Translations under genes and position numbers: made by a program | The notes under the pieces: generated by a model | Told to the model about the DNA's origin: nothing | The model's input: the letters and a program-made list of their open reading frames with translations, nothing else | The model's database searches: none | Source: an uncultured Clostridia bacterium | GTDB lineage: Bacteria > Bacillota > Clostridia > Christensenellales > Aristaeellaceae | Assembly: GCA_945877525.1 (NCBI GenBank) | Contig: CAMDVP010000030.1 | Span: 1-17,769, forward strand | DNA length: 17,769 bases | Direction of reading: 5' to 3' | In this document: piece by piece, positions 7,297 to 13,382 of the stretch | Layout: each line of letters starts with the position of its first letter | Numbering within the stretch: position 1 is the first letter of the stretch

Positions 7297-8180
7297 GGCC
7301 TTGCCTTTCTGCGGCGCTGGTGCAGGAAAATCAGCGCATAGCCGCAGACCAGCAGGGGCAGGGCCGCCAGCAGCGCCCGCAGGGCCAGGCCTTTATAGAG
7401 CACGCCGCACTGCAGCGCCAGCATATCCGACAACTCCGCCGCCATGCCTCCAAGGTTCAGCAGTGGCAAAAGCGCCGTCAGCCCCAGCACGGTCAGCGCC
7501 GCCCCGGCCAGCGCCGTGCCGGCATACAACGCCGCCTTGTCGGGCCGGGCGCGCAGAAGCAGCAGAATCATCAGCATCAGTCCCAGCGCCGCCCCGGCGC
7601 AGACAAGCGGCAGCTTCGCCAGACGATTCATCCACACAGGCAGGCTGATCCTTTCCTGCAGGCGGGGCATGACCAGGGCGATCAACTCCGTGCGCAGGGG
7701 CAGAACTGCGCGGCTGACCGCGCGGCCCATCTCGTAGGCCACGCTGTCCCGGGCCACGGTGCGCTGCTGCACAGCGGGAATGCTTGCCTGAAACAGCTCG
7801 TCCGCCCGCACCGCCGCCTCAATATCGGCGGTAGGGTAAGCAGGGGCCTCCAGCACAGGTTCGTCGCCAAGCAGCCCCATCCACCAGGCGATGACCTCGC
7901 GGCTGTAGGCCGTTACGCTGTCCTGCGTCACCACGGACAGCACACTCTGCGGCGCAAAGCCGTATTTTGCGGCCAGTTCCTCCGCCCGCGCAGTGATGCG
8001 CTCCATCTGCGCGTCCGTCACGCGGGCATCGAGGGCCACGCTTTCGTGCAGGGAGGTGCTGGTCAGCAGGCTGTGCGCCAGCATCGCAGCGCAGCAGACA
8101 ACCAGCGCCAGGGCTGTCAGCAGTGCCAAAAGCGCAGAAACCGCGCGGGCAGGCCAGGAAATGCGCGTCTGTCCGTTCAT
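7293..8180 (-). CDS. Four-TM membrane protein with external domain, function unknown
   Basis: From the chosen start the protein has 295 residues. It has one TM segment at about 13-36, an extracytoplasmic domain of about 155 residues, and three closely spaced TM segments at about 193-212, 219-244 and 267-287, ending in a basic cytoplasmic tail (HQRRRKARP). I do not recognise the family. A longer frame open to 8498 would run through the small upstream gene and its promoter, so it is rejected. The start at 8180 forms an ATGA overlap with the stop of the 52-residue gene. Its own stop overlaps the metallophosphoesterase start. The context suggests a membrane anchor or sensor partner for the two phosphatases, which is inference. 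Confidence 0.75.
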   Translation of the reverse strand: MNGQTRISWPARAVSALLALLTALALVVCCAAMLAHSLLTSTSLHESVALDARVTDAQMERITARAEELAAKYGFAPQSVLSVVTQDSVTAYSREVIAWWMGLLGDEPVLEAPAYPTADIEAAVRADELFQASIPAVQQRTVARDSVAYEMGRAVSRAVLPLRTELIALVMPRLQERISLPVWMNRLAKLPLVCAGAALGLMLMILLLLRARPDKAALYAGTALAGAALTVLGLTALLPLLNLGGMAAELSDMLALQCGVLYKGLALRALLAALPLLVCGYALIFLHQRRRKARP

Positions 8181-8335
8181 GACGTCACCACCAGCTTCAT
8201 CACAACGCTCAACAGGCTGCAGAGCTTCGGCCAGTACAGGGCTGCCACCGCGCATGCGGCGGCCAGCAGGGGCAGGGCGACAAGCAGCGGCGTCAGCCAG
8301 AAAAGGCGGCTGGGCCGGGAAACATTCCTTGACAT
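8177..8335 (-). CDS. 52-residue single-TM membrane protein
   Basis: A short gene reads MSRNVSRPSRLFWLT, then a hydrophobic segment at about residues 11-33, YWPKLCSLL, and ends MKLVVTS. AAGGAG lies seven bases before the ATG, a perfect-spacing promoter (8367-8395) lies just upstream, and its TGA overlaps the ATG of the next gene (ATGA). Together these make it a real leading gene of the operon despite its size. The basic N-terminus followed by one hydrophobic helix suggests an N-in membrane micropeptide. It has no recognisable family. It may partner the 295-residue membrane protein encoded directly after it. Confidence 0.75.
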   Translation of the reverse strand: MSRNVSRPSRLFWLTPLLVALPLLAAACAVAALYWPKLCSLLSVVMKLVVTS

Positions 8336-8366
8336 GGGCAGGCTCCTTTGCGACAAATTCCACCCT

Positions 8367-8395
8367 ATTATACCGTGAAGTTACTTCCGTTGCAA
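8367..8395 (-). promoter_or_regulatory. SigA-type promoter of the phosphatase operon
   Basis: On the - strand, TTGCAA (8390-8395) is followed by a 17-base spacer and a perfect TATAAT (8367-8372). Transcription would start near 8360, about 25 bases before the 52-residue gene. It is divergent from, and about 30 bases away from, the uvrB promoter. Confidence 0.85.
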
Positions 8396-8423
8396 GGGCA
8401 AGCGGAAAAGCAAAATCTTCCCC

Positions 8424-8452
8424 TTTACCCAGGAGCGGGAATGTGCTATGAT
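8424..8452 (+). promoter_or_regulatory. SigA-type promoter of uvrB
   Basis: TTTACC (8424-8429) is followed by a 17-base spacer and TATGAT (8447-8452). A TG one base before the -10 gives an extended -10 element. Transcription would start near 8459, inside the LexA box. Confidence 0.75.
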
Positions 8453-8458
8453 AGAAAA

Positions 8459-8472
8459 GGAACGATTGTTCG
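8459..8472 (+). promoter_or_regulatory. LexA (DinR) SOS box of uvrB
   Basis: GGAACGATTGTTCG matches the Bacillota SOS box consensus CGAAC-N4-GTTCG at all but the first base. It lies directly over the expected transcription start of uvrB, where bound LexA would block initiation. uvrB is a standard SOS gene, so site and gene agree. Confidence 0.85.
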
Positions 8473-8490
8473 CAATCATGGGAGGTACCT

Positions 8491-10509
8491 ATGAACAAGT
8501 TTGTGCTGAAGGCGCCCTATCAGCCCAGCGGCGACCAGCCCGAAGCCATCGACGCGCTGGCCCGGGGCGTGGCGGAGGGCATGGACAGCCAGGTGCTGCT
8601 GGGCGTGACCGGCTCCGGTAAAACCTTTACCATGGCATCGGTGATCGAACGGGTGCAGAAGCCCACCCTGGTCATCGCCCACAACAAGACCCTGGCGGCC
8701 CAGCTTTGCTCGGAGCTGAAGGCCTTCTTCCCTGACAGCCGGGTGGAATATTTCGTTTCCTATTACGATTACTACCAGCCCGAGGCATACATCGCTTCTT
8801 CCGATACCTACATTGAGAAGGACGCCTCCATCAATGAGGAAATCGACCGTCTGCGCCACAGCGCCACCGCGGCGCTGAAGGAGCGCAGGGATGTGATTAT
8901 CGTCGCGTCGGTCAGCTGCATCTATTCGATGGGCGACCCCAGCGAATATGAGGGGCAGATGGTCTCCCTGCGGCCCGGTATGCGGATGAACCGCGACGAC
9001 TTGCTTCGCCGCCTGATCGACATCCAGTACAGCCGCAACGACGTGGAGTTTGCCCGGGGCACCTTCCGGGTGCGGGGCGACACGGTGGAAATCATCCCCG
9101 CCGGGGAGCACGAACACGCCCTGCGCATTGAGTTCTTTGGCGACGAGATTGACCGCATCAGCGAGATCGAGGCGGTCAGCGGGCATGTGCTGGCGGTGCT
9201 GGAGCATGCCGGCGTGTTCCCGGCCACCCACTATGCCACCGATCACAGCCACATGGAGGAGAATATCGCCGTCATCGAGCGCGACCTGCAGGAGCGCATT
9301 GCCCAGTTTGAGCAGGACGGCAAGTATCTGGAAGCCCAGCGCATTGCCCAGCGCACCAACTACGACATCGAAATGATGCGGGAAATCGGCTACTGCCAGG
9401 GCATCGAAAATTACAGCCGCTATTTCGACGGCCGCAAGCCCGGCGACGCGCCCTACTCCCTGCTGGACTACTTCCCCAGGGATTTTCTGTGCTTTATCGA
9501 CGAAAGCCATGTGACCGTGCCGCAGATCCGCGCCATGTACAACGGCGACCGCGCCCGCAAGAACACCCTGGTGGAATACGGCTTCCGCCTGCCCTCGGCC
9601 TACGACAACAGGCCGCTGCTATTTGAGGAATTTGAGCAGCGCATTCATCAAACCATCTTCGTCTCCGCCACTCCCGGCCCCTACGAGCTGGCCCGGGCCA
9701 GACAGGTGGTGGAGCAGATTATCCGCCCCACGGGGCTGCTGGATCCGGAGATTCTTGTGCGCAAGGCCACCGGCCAGGTGGACGATCTGGTAGGGGAAAT
9801 CCGCAAAGTAGTGGCCCGGGGACAGCGGGTGCTGGTAACCACCCTGACCAAACGCATGGCCGAAAGCCTGACGGATTACCTCAAGGAGCTGGAAATCCGC
9901 GTGCGCTATCTGCACAGCGACATCCAGACCATGGAGCGCATGCAGCTCATCCGCGACCTGCGCCTGGGCGAATACGACGTGCTGGTGGGCATCAACCTGC
10001 TGCGCGAGGGCCTCGACCTGCCGGAGGTGGCGCTGGTGGCCATTCTGGACGCGGACAAGGAGGGCTTCCTGCGCAGCGAAACCTCCCTGGTGCAGACCAT
10101 TGGCCGCGCCGCCCGCAACGTGGACGGCCGGGTGATCATGTATGCCGATCAGATGACCGACAGCATGATGCGCGCCATCACCGAAACCAACCGCCGCCGC
10201 GCCCTGCAGCAGGCCTACAACGAGGCCAACGGCATCACCCCGGAGAGCGTGCGCAACGCCATCCGCGACGTGCTGGAGATCACCCGCGCGGCGGAGGAAG
10301 CGTCCCCCACGAAGCTCAGCGAGGACGAGCGGGCGGCGCTCATGCGACAGGTAGAGGAGCAAATGCTATCAGCCGCCAGGGAGCTGGAATTCGAGAAGGC
10401 CGCCAAGCTGCGCGACCAGCTGCTGGCCCTGCGGGGCGAAGCGCCTCAAAAGCCGGACGTGCAGCAGCGCCGCTCCCGCGCGCCCAGGTCAAGAAAGTCC
10501 ACGCACTGA
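8491..10509 (+). CDS. uvrB: Excinuclease ABC subunit B
   Basis: The 672-residue protein is full length for UvrB, the damage-verification helicase of nucleotide excision repair, which is loaded by UvrA and recruits UvrC. Visible features are the Walker A GVTGSGKT (residues 38-45), the beta-hairpin region YYDYYQPEAYIASSDTY that clamps DNA, Walker B with DESH (337-340), helicase motifs V and VI (INLLREGLDLPE, QTIGRAARN), and the C-terminal UVR domain around EFEKAAKLRDQL that binds UvrC. GGAGG lies five bases before ATG. The gene has its own promoter and SOS box. uvrA, the usual neighbour, does not follow; element DNA begins instead. Confidence 0.98.
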   Translation: MNKFVLKAPYQPSGDQPEAIDALARGVAEGMDSQVLLGVTGSGKTFTMASVIERVQKPTLVIAHNKTLAAQLCSELKAFFPDSRVEYFVSYYDYYQPEAYIASSDTYIEKDASINEEIDRLRHSATAALKERRDVIIVASVSCIYSMGDPSEYEGQMVSLRPGMRMNRDDLLRRLIDIQYSRNDVEFARGTFRVRGDTVEIIPAGEHEHALRIEFFGDEIDRISEIEAVSGHVLAVLEHAGVFPATHYATDHSHMEENIAVIERDLQERIAQFEQDGKYLEAQRIAQRTNYDIEMMREIGYCQGIENYSRYFDGRKPGDAPYSLLDYFPRDFLCFIDESHVTVPQIRAMYNGDRARKNTLVEYGFRLPSAYDNRPLLFEEFEQRIHQTIFVSATPGPYELARARQVVEQIIRPTGLLDPEILVRKATGQVDDLVGEIRKVVARGQRVLVTTLTKRMAESLTDYLKELEIRVRYLHSDIQTMERMQLIRDLRLGEYDVLVGINLLREGLDLPEVALVAILDADKEGFLRSETSLVQTIGRAARNVDGRVIMYADQMTDSMMRAITETNRRRALQQAYNEANGITPESVRNAIRDVLEITRAAEEASPTKLSEDERAALMRQVEEQMLSAARELEFEKAAKLRDQLLALRGEAPQKPDVQQRRSRAPRSRKSTH

Positions 10510-10524
10510 AAAAGGAGACGGCCC

Positions 10525-10617
10525 ATCACAAGTTATTATGTAGAGGAAGGTTTCACCCTCCTCTATAGGAGCTGCCCCAAGTGCAGCAAATTCAAGCAGT
10601 TATGGCTTGAAGGGTAA
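10525..10617 (+). CDS. Possible 30-residue leader peptide with ATC start
   Basis: An open frame of 30 codons follows AAAGGAG at perfect spacing (seven bases), but the codon in the start position is ATC. The peptide reads ITSYYVEEGFTLLYRSCPKC, then SKFKQLWLEG, with a CPKC pair. The TAA falls in the loop of the terminator hairpin at 10596-10646. That placement is typical of leader peptides in ribosome-mediated attenuation. The frame continues in phase after the uvrB stop, so it might instead be fortuitous, or the start codon may have been altered when the element inserted. Existence as a translated gene is uncertain. Confidence 0.25.
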   Translation: MTSYYVEEGFTLLYRSCPKCSKFKQLWLEG

Positions 10618-10670
10618 ACCTTCAAGAACATAGCTGCTTTTGTTTTGCAGCGGAAAGAGAGGACACCATC
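10541..10670 (+). promoter_or_regulatory. Attenuator-like leader upstream of tnpV
   Basis: The segment folds into alternative hairpins. Hairpin 1 is TAGAGGA-A-GG / CC-C-TCCTCTA (10541-10565). It competes with CTCCT/AGGAG (10558-10571). Then come GCTGC/GCAGC (10571-10587), an antiterminator candidate TTCAAG/CTTGAA (10591-10611), and the terminator (10596-10646), which shares the CTTGAA arm. Mutually exclusive pairing ahead of a strong terminator is the signature of transcription attenuation. No promoter is obvious between uvrB and here, so transcription may come from uvrB or from the joined circular form of the element. Confidence 0.6.
10596..10646 (+). terminator. Strong intrinsic terminator in the tnpV leader
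   Basis: GCAGTTATG (10596-10604) pairs with CATAGCTGC (10629-10637) with one U-G wobble. Inside it CTTGAAGG (10606-10613) pairs perfectly with CCTTCAAG (10619-10626) around GTAAA. TTTTGTTTT follows at 10638-10646. It is the first terminator after uvrB and precedes tnpV by 25 bases, so it either ends uvrB transcription or acts as a conditional attenuator. Confidence 0.85.
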
Positions 10671-11021
10671 ATGAAACTCACCTACCGTCGCTGCGGAGAC
10701 TACCTGCTGCCGGATCTGGGTCTGACCGAAAAAGAACAACAACCTCTCGGCAAGTACGGCAGGATACGCCTGAACTACCTCAAGGAACATCGTCCCGGCC
10801 TGTTCAGCAGCCTCCTGCTGTCCGGCAAGCTCATGGAGCATCTGCATGAAATCGACGCAACCTGCAATGCTCGCCTCGAATTGCTGATTCCTCAGATGCA
10901 GACTGCGGAAGGCGTCACTGAGAAACTGAAAGCAACAAATCAGCTTGAATGGGTGCGCCACATGAATGACATCCGTCATCAGGCGGAGGAAGCACTGCTG
11001 GATGAGTTGATTTACGTCTGA
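10671..11021 (+). CDS. tnpV: Transposon-encoded protein TnpV
   Basis: The 116-residue protein matches the TnpV family of Tn4451-type clostridial elements: MKLTYRRCGDYLLPDLGLTE, PLGKYGRIRLNYLKEHRPGL, LLLSGKLMEHLHEIDATCN and EWVRHMNDIRHQAEE are the family's usual segments. It is predicted to be all-helical and charged, with no known catalytic motif. Its role in element biology is not established, and it is not the recombinase. GAGAGG lies eight bases before ATG. It is the first complete gene of the element, directly behind the attenuator-like leader and followed by a long hairpin terminator. Confidence 0.9.
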   Translation: MKLTYRRCGDYLLPDLGLTEKEQQPLGKYGRIRLNYLKEHRPGLFSSLLLSGKLMEHLHEIDATCNARLELLIPQMQTAEGVTEKLKATNQLEWVRHMNDIRHQAEEALLDELIYV

Positions 11022-11054
11022 GTGATAAGGGACTGGCTTCTCATGATCTATGGC

Positions 11055-11096
11055 TGACAGACAAGGCTGGTGACACATTCGAGGCCTTGTCTGTCA
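11055..11096 (+). terminator. Long hairpin after tnpV
   Basis: A perfect 13-bp stem pairs TGACAGACAAGGC (11055-11067) with GCCTTGTCTGTCA (11084-11096) across a 16-base loop, 34 bases after the tnpV stop. The following CGCTTTAG is a weak T tract, so termination may be helped by the second hairpin at 11138-11160. Confidence 0.6.
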
Positions 11097-11137
11097 CGCT
11101 TTAGAACTTTGAGAGCCCAGTAAAATCAAGGGGTTCA

Positions 11138-11160
11138 GGGCCCTGTTTGGCCCCATTTTT
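11138..11160 (+). terminator. Second terminator between tnpV and the small hydrophobic gene
   Basis: GGGCC (11138-11142) pairs with GGCCC (11149-11153) around a six-base loop and is followed by CATTTTTG. An outer GGGG/CCCC pairing may extend the structure. It lies in the otherwise empty 210 bases between tnpV and the next gene. Confidence 0.6.
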
Positions 11161-11231
11161 GCCTTGGATGACCTATTCCTCGTCCACACTCAGAATTGAT
11201 TTCTATTGCGTCATTTTTGGAGGTTATTACC

Positions 11232-11531
11232 ATGCTCAGGCTACTCAAACTACCTCTCAAGCTGGCGGTTCTTCCACTGATTCCCGTCCTGCTGGCGCTC
11301 CATTTTGCCGGAGCGATTGTGCTGGGGCTGTCGTCCGCCATCACAAATTTGCTGGCGATGGTGTTTCTCCTCGGCTCATTGGCAGGATGGGTTGTTCATG
11401 CGCCCGGTGCAATGCTTTGCCAGACGGTCGGCATCGGCATATTCTTCGCGCTTGCGCCACACATCGCCGGATGGCTGCTGGGCAAAGTCACGGATGTCAC
11501 GCTCTTCCTTCTGGACTTTATTCTGACCTGA
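11232..11531 (+). CDS. Small hydrophobic membrane protein (CD1845-like)
   Basis: The 99-residue protein MLRLLKLPLKLAVLPLIPVL... is almost entirely hydrophobic with about three TM segments (about 8-30, 33-52 and 60-85). Small membrane proteins of this kind, annotated as CD1845 family, are common cargo of clostridial conjugative elements next to tnpV; that assignment is by resemblance and moderate. The start at 11232 is chosen because GGAGG lies eight bases upstream; an upstream in-frame ATG at 11196 has no such site. It is convergent with the zinc-finger gene that ends at 11536, leaving only four bases between the two stops. Its function is unknown. Confidence 0.7.
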   Translation: MLRLLKLPLKLAVLPLIPVLLALHFAGAIVLGLSSAITNLLAMVFLLGSLAGWVVHAPGAMLCQTVGIGIFFALAPHIAGWLLGKVTDVTLFLLDFILT

Positions 11532-11535
11532 TTCG

Positions 11536-12417
11536 TTACTCTCTCTTTCTGCCCTTACTCCGGCATTCCACAGAGCAGAATCGCGAATCGGAGCGCCTTG
11601 CAATGAACGCTTTCCCGCAATGCGCACACAGTTTCATCGGATTATCAGGATCGGTGAGCCTGACAGAAAACAGAAATTTTATCGCCAGCATCAGCGAATG
11701 GAAGTCCCACACCATCACGGTATGGTCGCGCAGCTCAAGGTGATAGCTCGGCGCGTTTCCTTCAAAGCAGGCCAGCCCTTGACGGTATAGCGCCAGCGTG
11801 TCCTGATCCAGAGTATCCCGGTCATTGTAGTACAAGTACGCCGAGACAAAGGTGAAAGCCCAGTCCAGAAAGACCTCCTTCAGCCAGTCATAGCGCTCGC
11901 CATAATCGCGCATGAAGGACATGGCCTTCGCTCGCGGCTCATTGCGGAAGGTCATCGCAAGCGCCGCCTGCATCTTGTCCTCACCGGAGACATTCCATAG
12001 CGATTCAGTGCCGCGCTTCTTAAAATCCGGCATGCAAAATGGGAAGAACAGCTTCAGATAGCCCAGCGTATCCATGCTCTCCTGTCGGATAAACGGGTTC
12101 TTCAACAGATAAGCCTTCTCATATTCGACGAACCTCGGCGTTGTGGGCAGAGCTGTCATCAATCCCAATAAGCCGTAAGTACAGGCGAAGCTGCGAATCG
12201 CCGCTTGAATCTCGCTATCCGGCTGCTTGTGAAAAACGAGCAGGCCGATGTTGACGGCATCCGTCACCAGCTGATCAGCCAGCGGAATTGGATCGTATAC
12301 GGTGGCCTCTGCCAAGTCTGTTGACAGAAGATACGACTGTCCATCGGCGGCTTTGCGCCATTGGTAATCGGCATACCTTGCCCAATGGGCGCTGGTATGC
12401 TCAAACAGATTCATCAT
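11536..12417 (-). CDS. C-terminal zinc-finger protein of the element (possibly DUF6076)
   Basis: The 293-residue protein has a long, mostly helical body of unknown function and a C-terminal zinc finger. Cys264 and Cys267 (CAHC) and Cys281 and Cys285 (CSVEC) are followed by a basic tail RSKGRKRE. The finger resembles those of CGNR-type DNA-binding proteins; resemblance to DUF6076 proteins of clostridial mobile elements is possible but unproven. GGAGG lies ten bases before the ATG, and the gene overlaps the end of the sigma-like gene by 17 bases, so the two are translationally coupled. It is probably the effector or co-regulator partner of that protein. Confidence 0.75.
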   Translation of the reverse strand: MMNLFEHTSAHWARYADYQWRKAADGQSYLLSTDLAEATVYDPIPLADQLVTDAVNIGLLVFHKQPDSEIQAAIRSFACTYGLLGLMTALPTTPRFVEYEKAYLLKNPFIRQESMDTLGYLKLFFPFCMPDFKKRGTESLWNVSGEDKMQAALAMTFRNEPRAKAMSFMRDYGERYDWLKEVFLDWAFTFVSAYLYYNDRDTLDQDTLALYRQGLACFEGNAPSYHLELRDHTVMVWDFHSLMLAIKFLFSVRLTDPDNPMKLCAHCGKAFIARRSDSRFCSVECRSKGRKRE

Positions 12418-13246
12418 CGGAAGAAGTCCTCCTTTTTGTTGGCGTGTAGGTGCGCAAGAAATCCTGTTCCATATGGATCAGCTCGCCACCGTGCTCTGCG
12501 CGTTCCATCAAGGCTTCATACAGTTTGCGGTGGATGCGACGCCGGACCGTATCGCGCACCTTGCGGATATTCCGCTCAGACTGCCCGCGAAGATCAGCCA
12601 GCTTCTGAGTGGAGTACAGCCGGACGCCCAAGAAGTACACGATCTCCTTATGATCCAGCTTCAAATTCTTGACGATTTTACGGATATGTGCCCTGTCGGT
12701 CAGGTCGTGCATCTCGAACAGGCAGTTGGCCAGGTAATCATCAAATTCACCTCGGCAAATCTGCCGGAAAGTAGGTTGGCTCATGCTGATGGGCAAAATG
12801 TCGCCCTCCGAAAGCGCGTCGTATTCCAATGGGGTATCGCCCCGAAGATTCTCGTAGCGGCGCTCTCTGCGCATTCGGCTCTGCTCCTCACGATCATACC
12901 AGTTGACGAGCGTTTGAAATTCCGCCGTTGTTCGTGCGGATAGCTCCAGGCGACGCAGCGCTTCTTCACGAACGCTTTGCGCAATACGTTTTCTCCGTTC
13001 AGAAGCCGAACAATTATCTGTTTTTGCAGGTTGGTTGGATTCTTCTGATTCATCGGAATCGTCAAGCATCCAATCCATAGAAGCATCATCGGAGCTTTCG
13101 TCCTCCGGCACATTGTTCCATGGCAGCTCGTCGTCTGGTATCTCAACGCCATCTTCATCGTACAGAGGCATGGAACGAATGGATTCTTCGGCTGATTCCA
13201 GATCGTTATCCGCCGAAGAATCATACCAATCATCCCCAGAAACCAT
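12401..13246 (-). CDS. Sigma-region-4-like HTH protein with acidic N-terminus
   Basis: The 281-residue protein has a strikingly acidic Asp/Glu/Ser-rich N-terminal third (about 1-72) and a mixed, charged middle. A C-terminal helix-turn-helix at about 197-251 (VRLYSTQKLADLRGQSERNI, then RKVRDTVRRRI) resembles sigma-70 region 4 proteins found on clostridial elements. There is no region 2, so it is not a complete sigma factor. A regulator that binds DNA or core polymerase is the best reading. The start at 13246 is chosen because the promoter -10 box (13271-13276) overlaps upstream in-frame ATGs at 13273 and lies between 13300 and the gene, ruling those out. It is transcribed divergently from the recombinases. 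Confidence 0.75.
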   Translation of the reverse strand: MVSGDDWYDSSADNDLESAEESIRSMPLYDEDGVEIPDDELPWNNVPEDESSDDASMDWMLDDSDESEESNQPAKTDNCSASERRKRIAQSVREEALRRLELSARTTAEFQTLVNWYDREEQSRMRRERRYENLRGDTPLEYDALSEGDILPISMSQPTFRQICRGEFDDYLANCLFEMHDLTDRAHIRKIVKNLKLDHKEIVYFLGVRLYSTQKLADLRGQSERNIRKVRDTVRRRIHRKLYEALMERAEHGGELIHMEQDFLRTYTPTKRRTSSDDESV

Positions 13247-13270
13247 TCGTTCACCCTCTCTCTTTGAGCC

Positions 13271-13299
13271 CATTATACAGGAAAAAGCCAAGAATCGCA
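13271..13299 (-). promoter_or_regulatory. SigA-type promoter of the sigma-like/zinc-finger pair
   Basis: On the - strand, TTGCGA is followed by a 17-base spacer and a perfect TATAAT; the boxes lie at about 13294-13299 and 13271-13276. The ATG at 13246 is about 25 bases downstream with GAGGGTG as a ribosome binding site. It lies in the 136-base divergent region shared with the recombinase operon. A + strand promoter there is not clear; TACAAT at about 13379 is a weak candidate. Confidence 0.75.
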
Positions 13300-13382
13300 A
13301 TTTTCCTCAAAGAATTTTCAAAAACAGTTCCGAAAAAGGCTCTGGTTTGTCCTATGGGTGAAGGGAGCTTTTCTAACCTACA

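Noticed and set aside
5825..8378. + strand frames of 304 and 352 codons opposite the phosphatase operon
   Set aside because: Shadow frames of well-supported - strand genes, rich in Arg, Gln and His, with no family resemblance and no Shine-Dalgarno.
8181..8498. N-terminal extension of the four-TM membrane protein to 8498
   Set aside because: The extra residues cover the 52-residue gene in another frame, both divergent promoters and the uvrB start region; ATG 8180 has a coupled ATGA overlap.
8476..9510. 344-codon - strand frame inside uvrB
   Set aside because: Antisense to conserved UvrB coding sequence; it has low-information composition and no start signals.
13247..13300. Upstream starts for the sigma-like protein at 13300 and 13273
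   Set aside because: They lie at or upstream of the -10 box of its promoter, so they would not be on the transcript.
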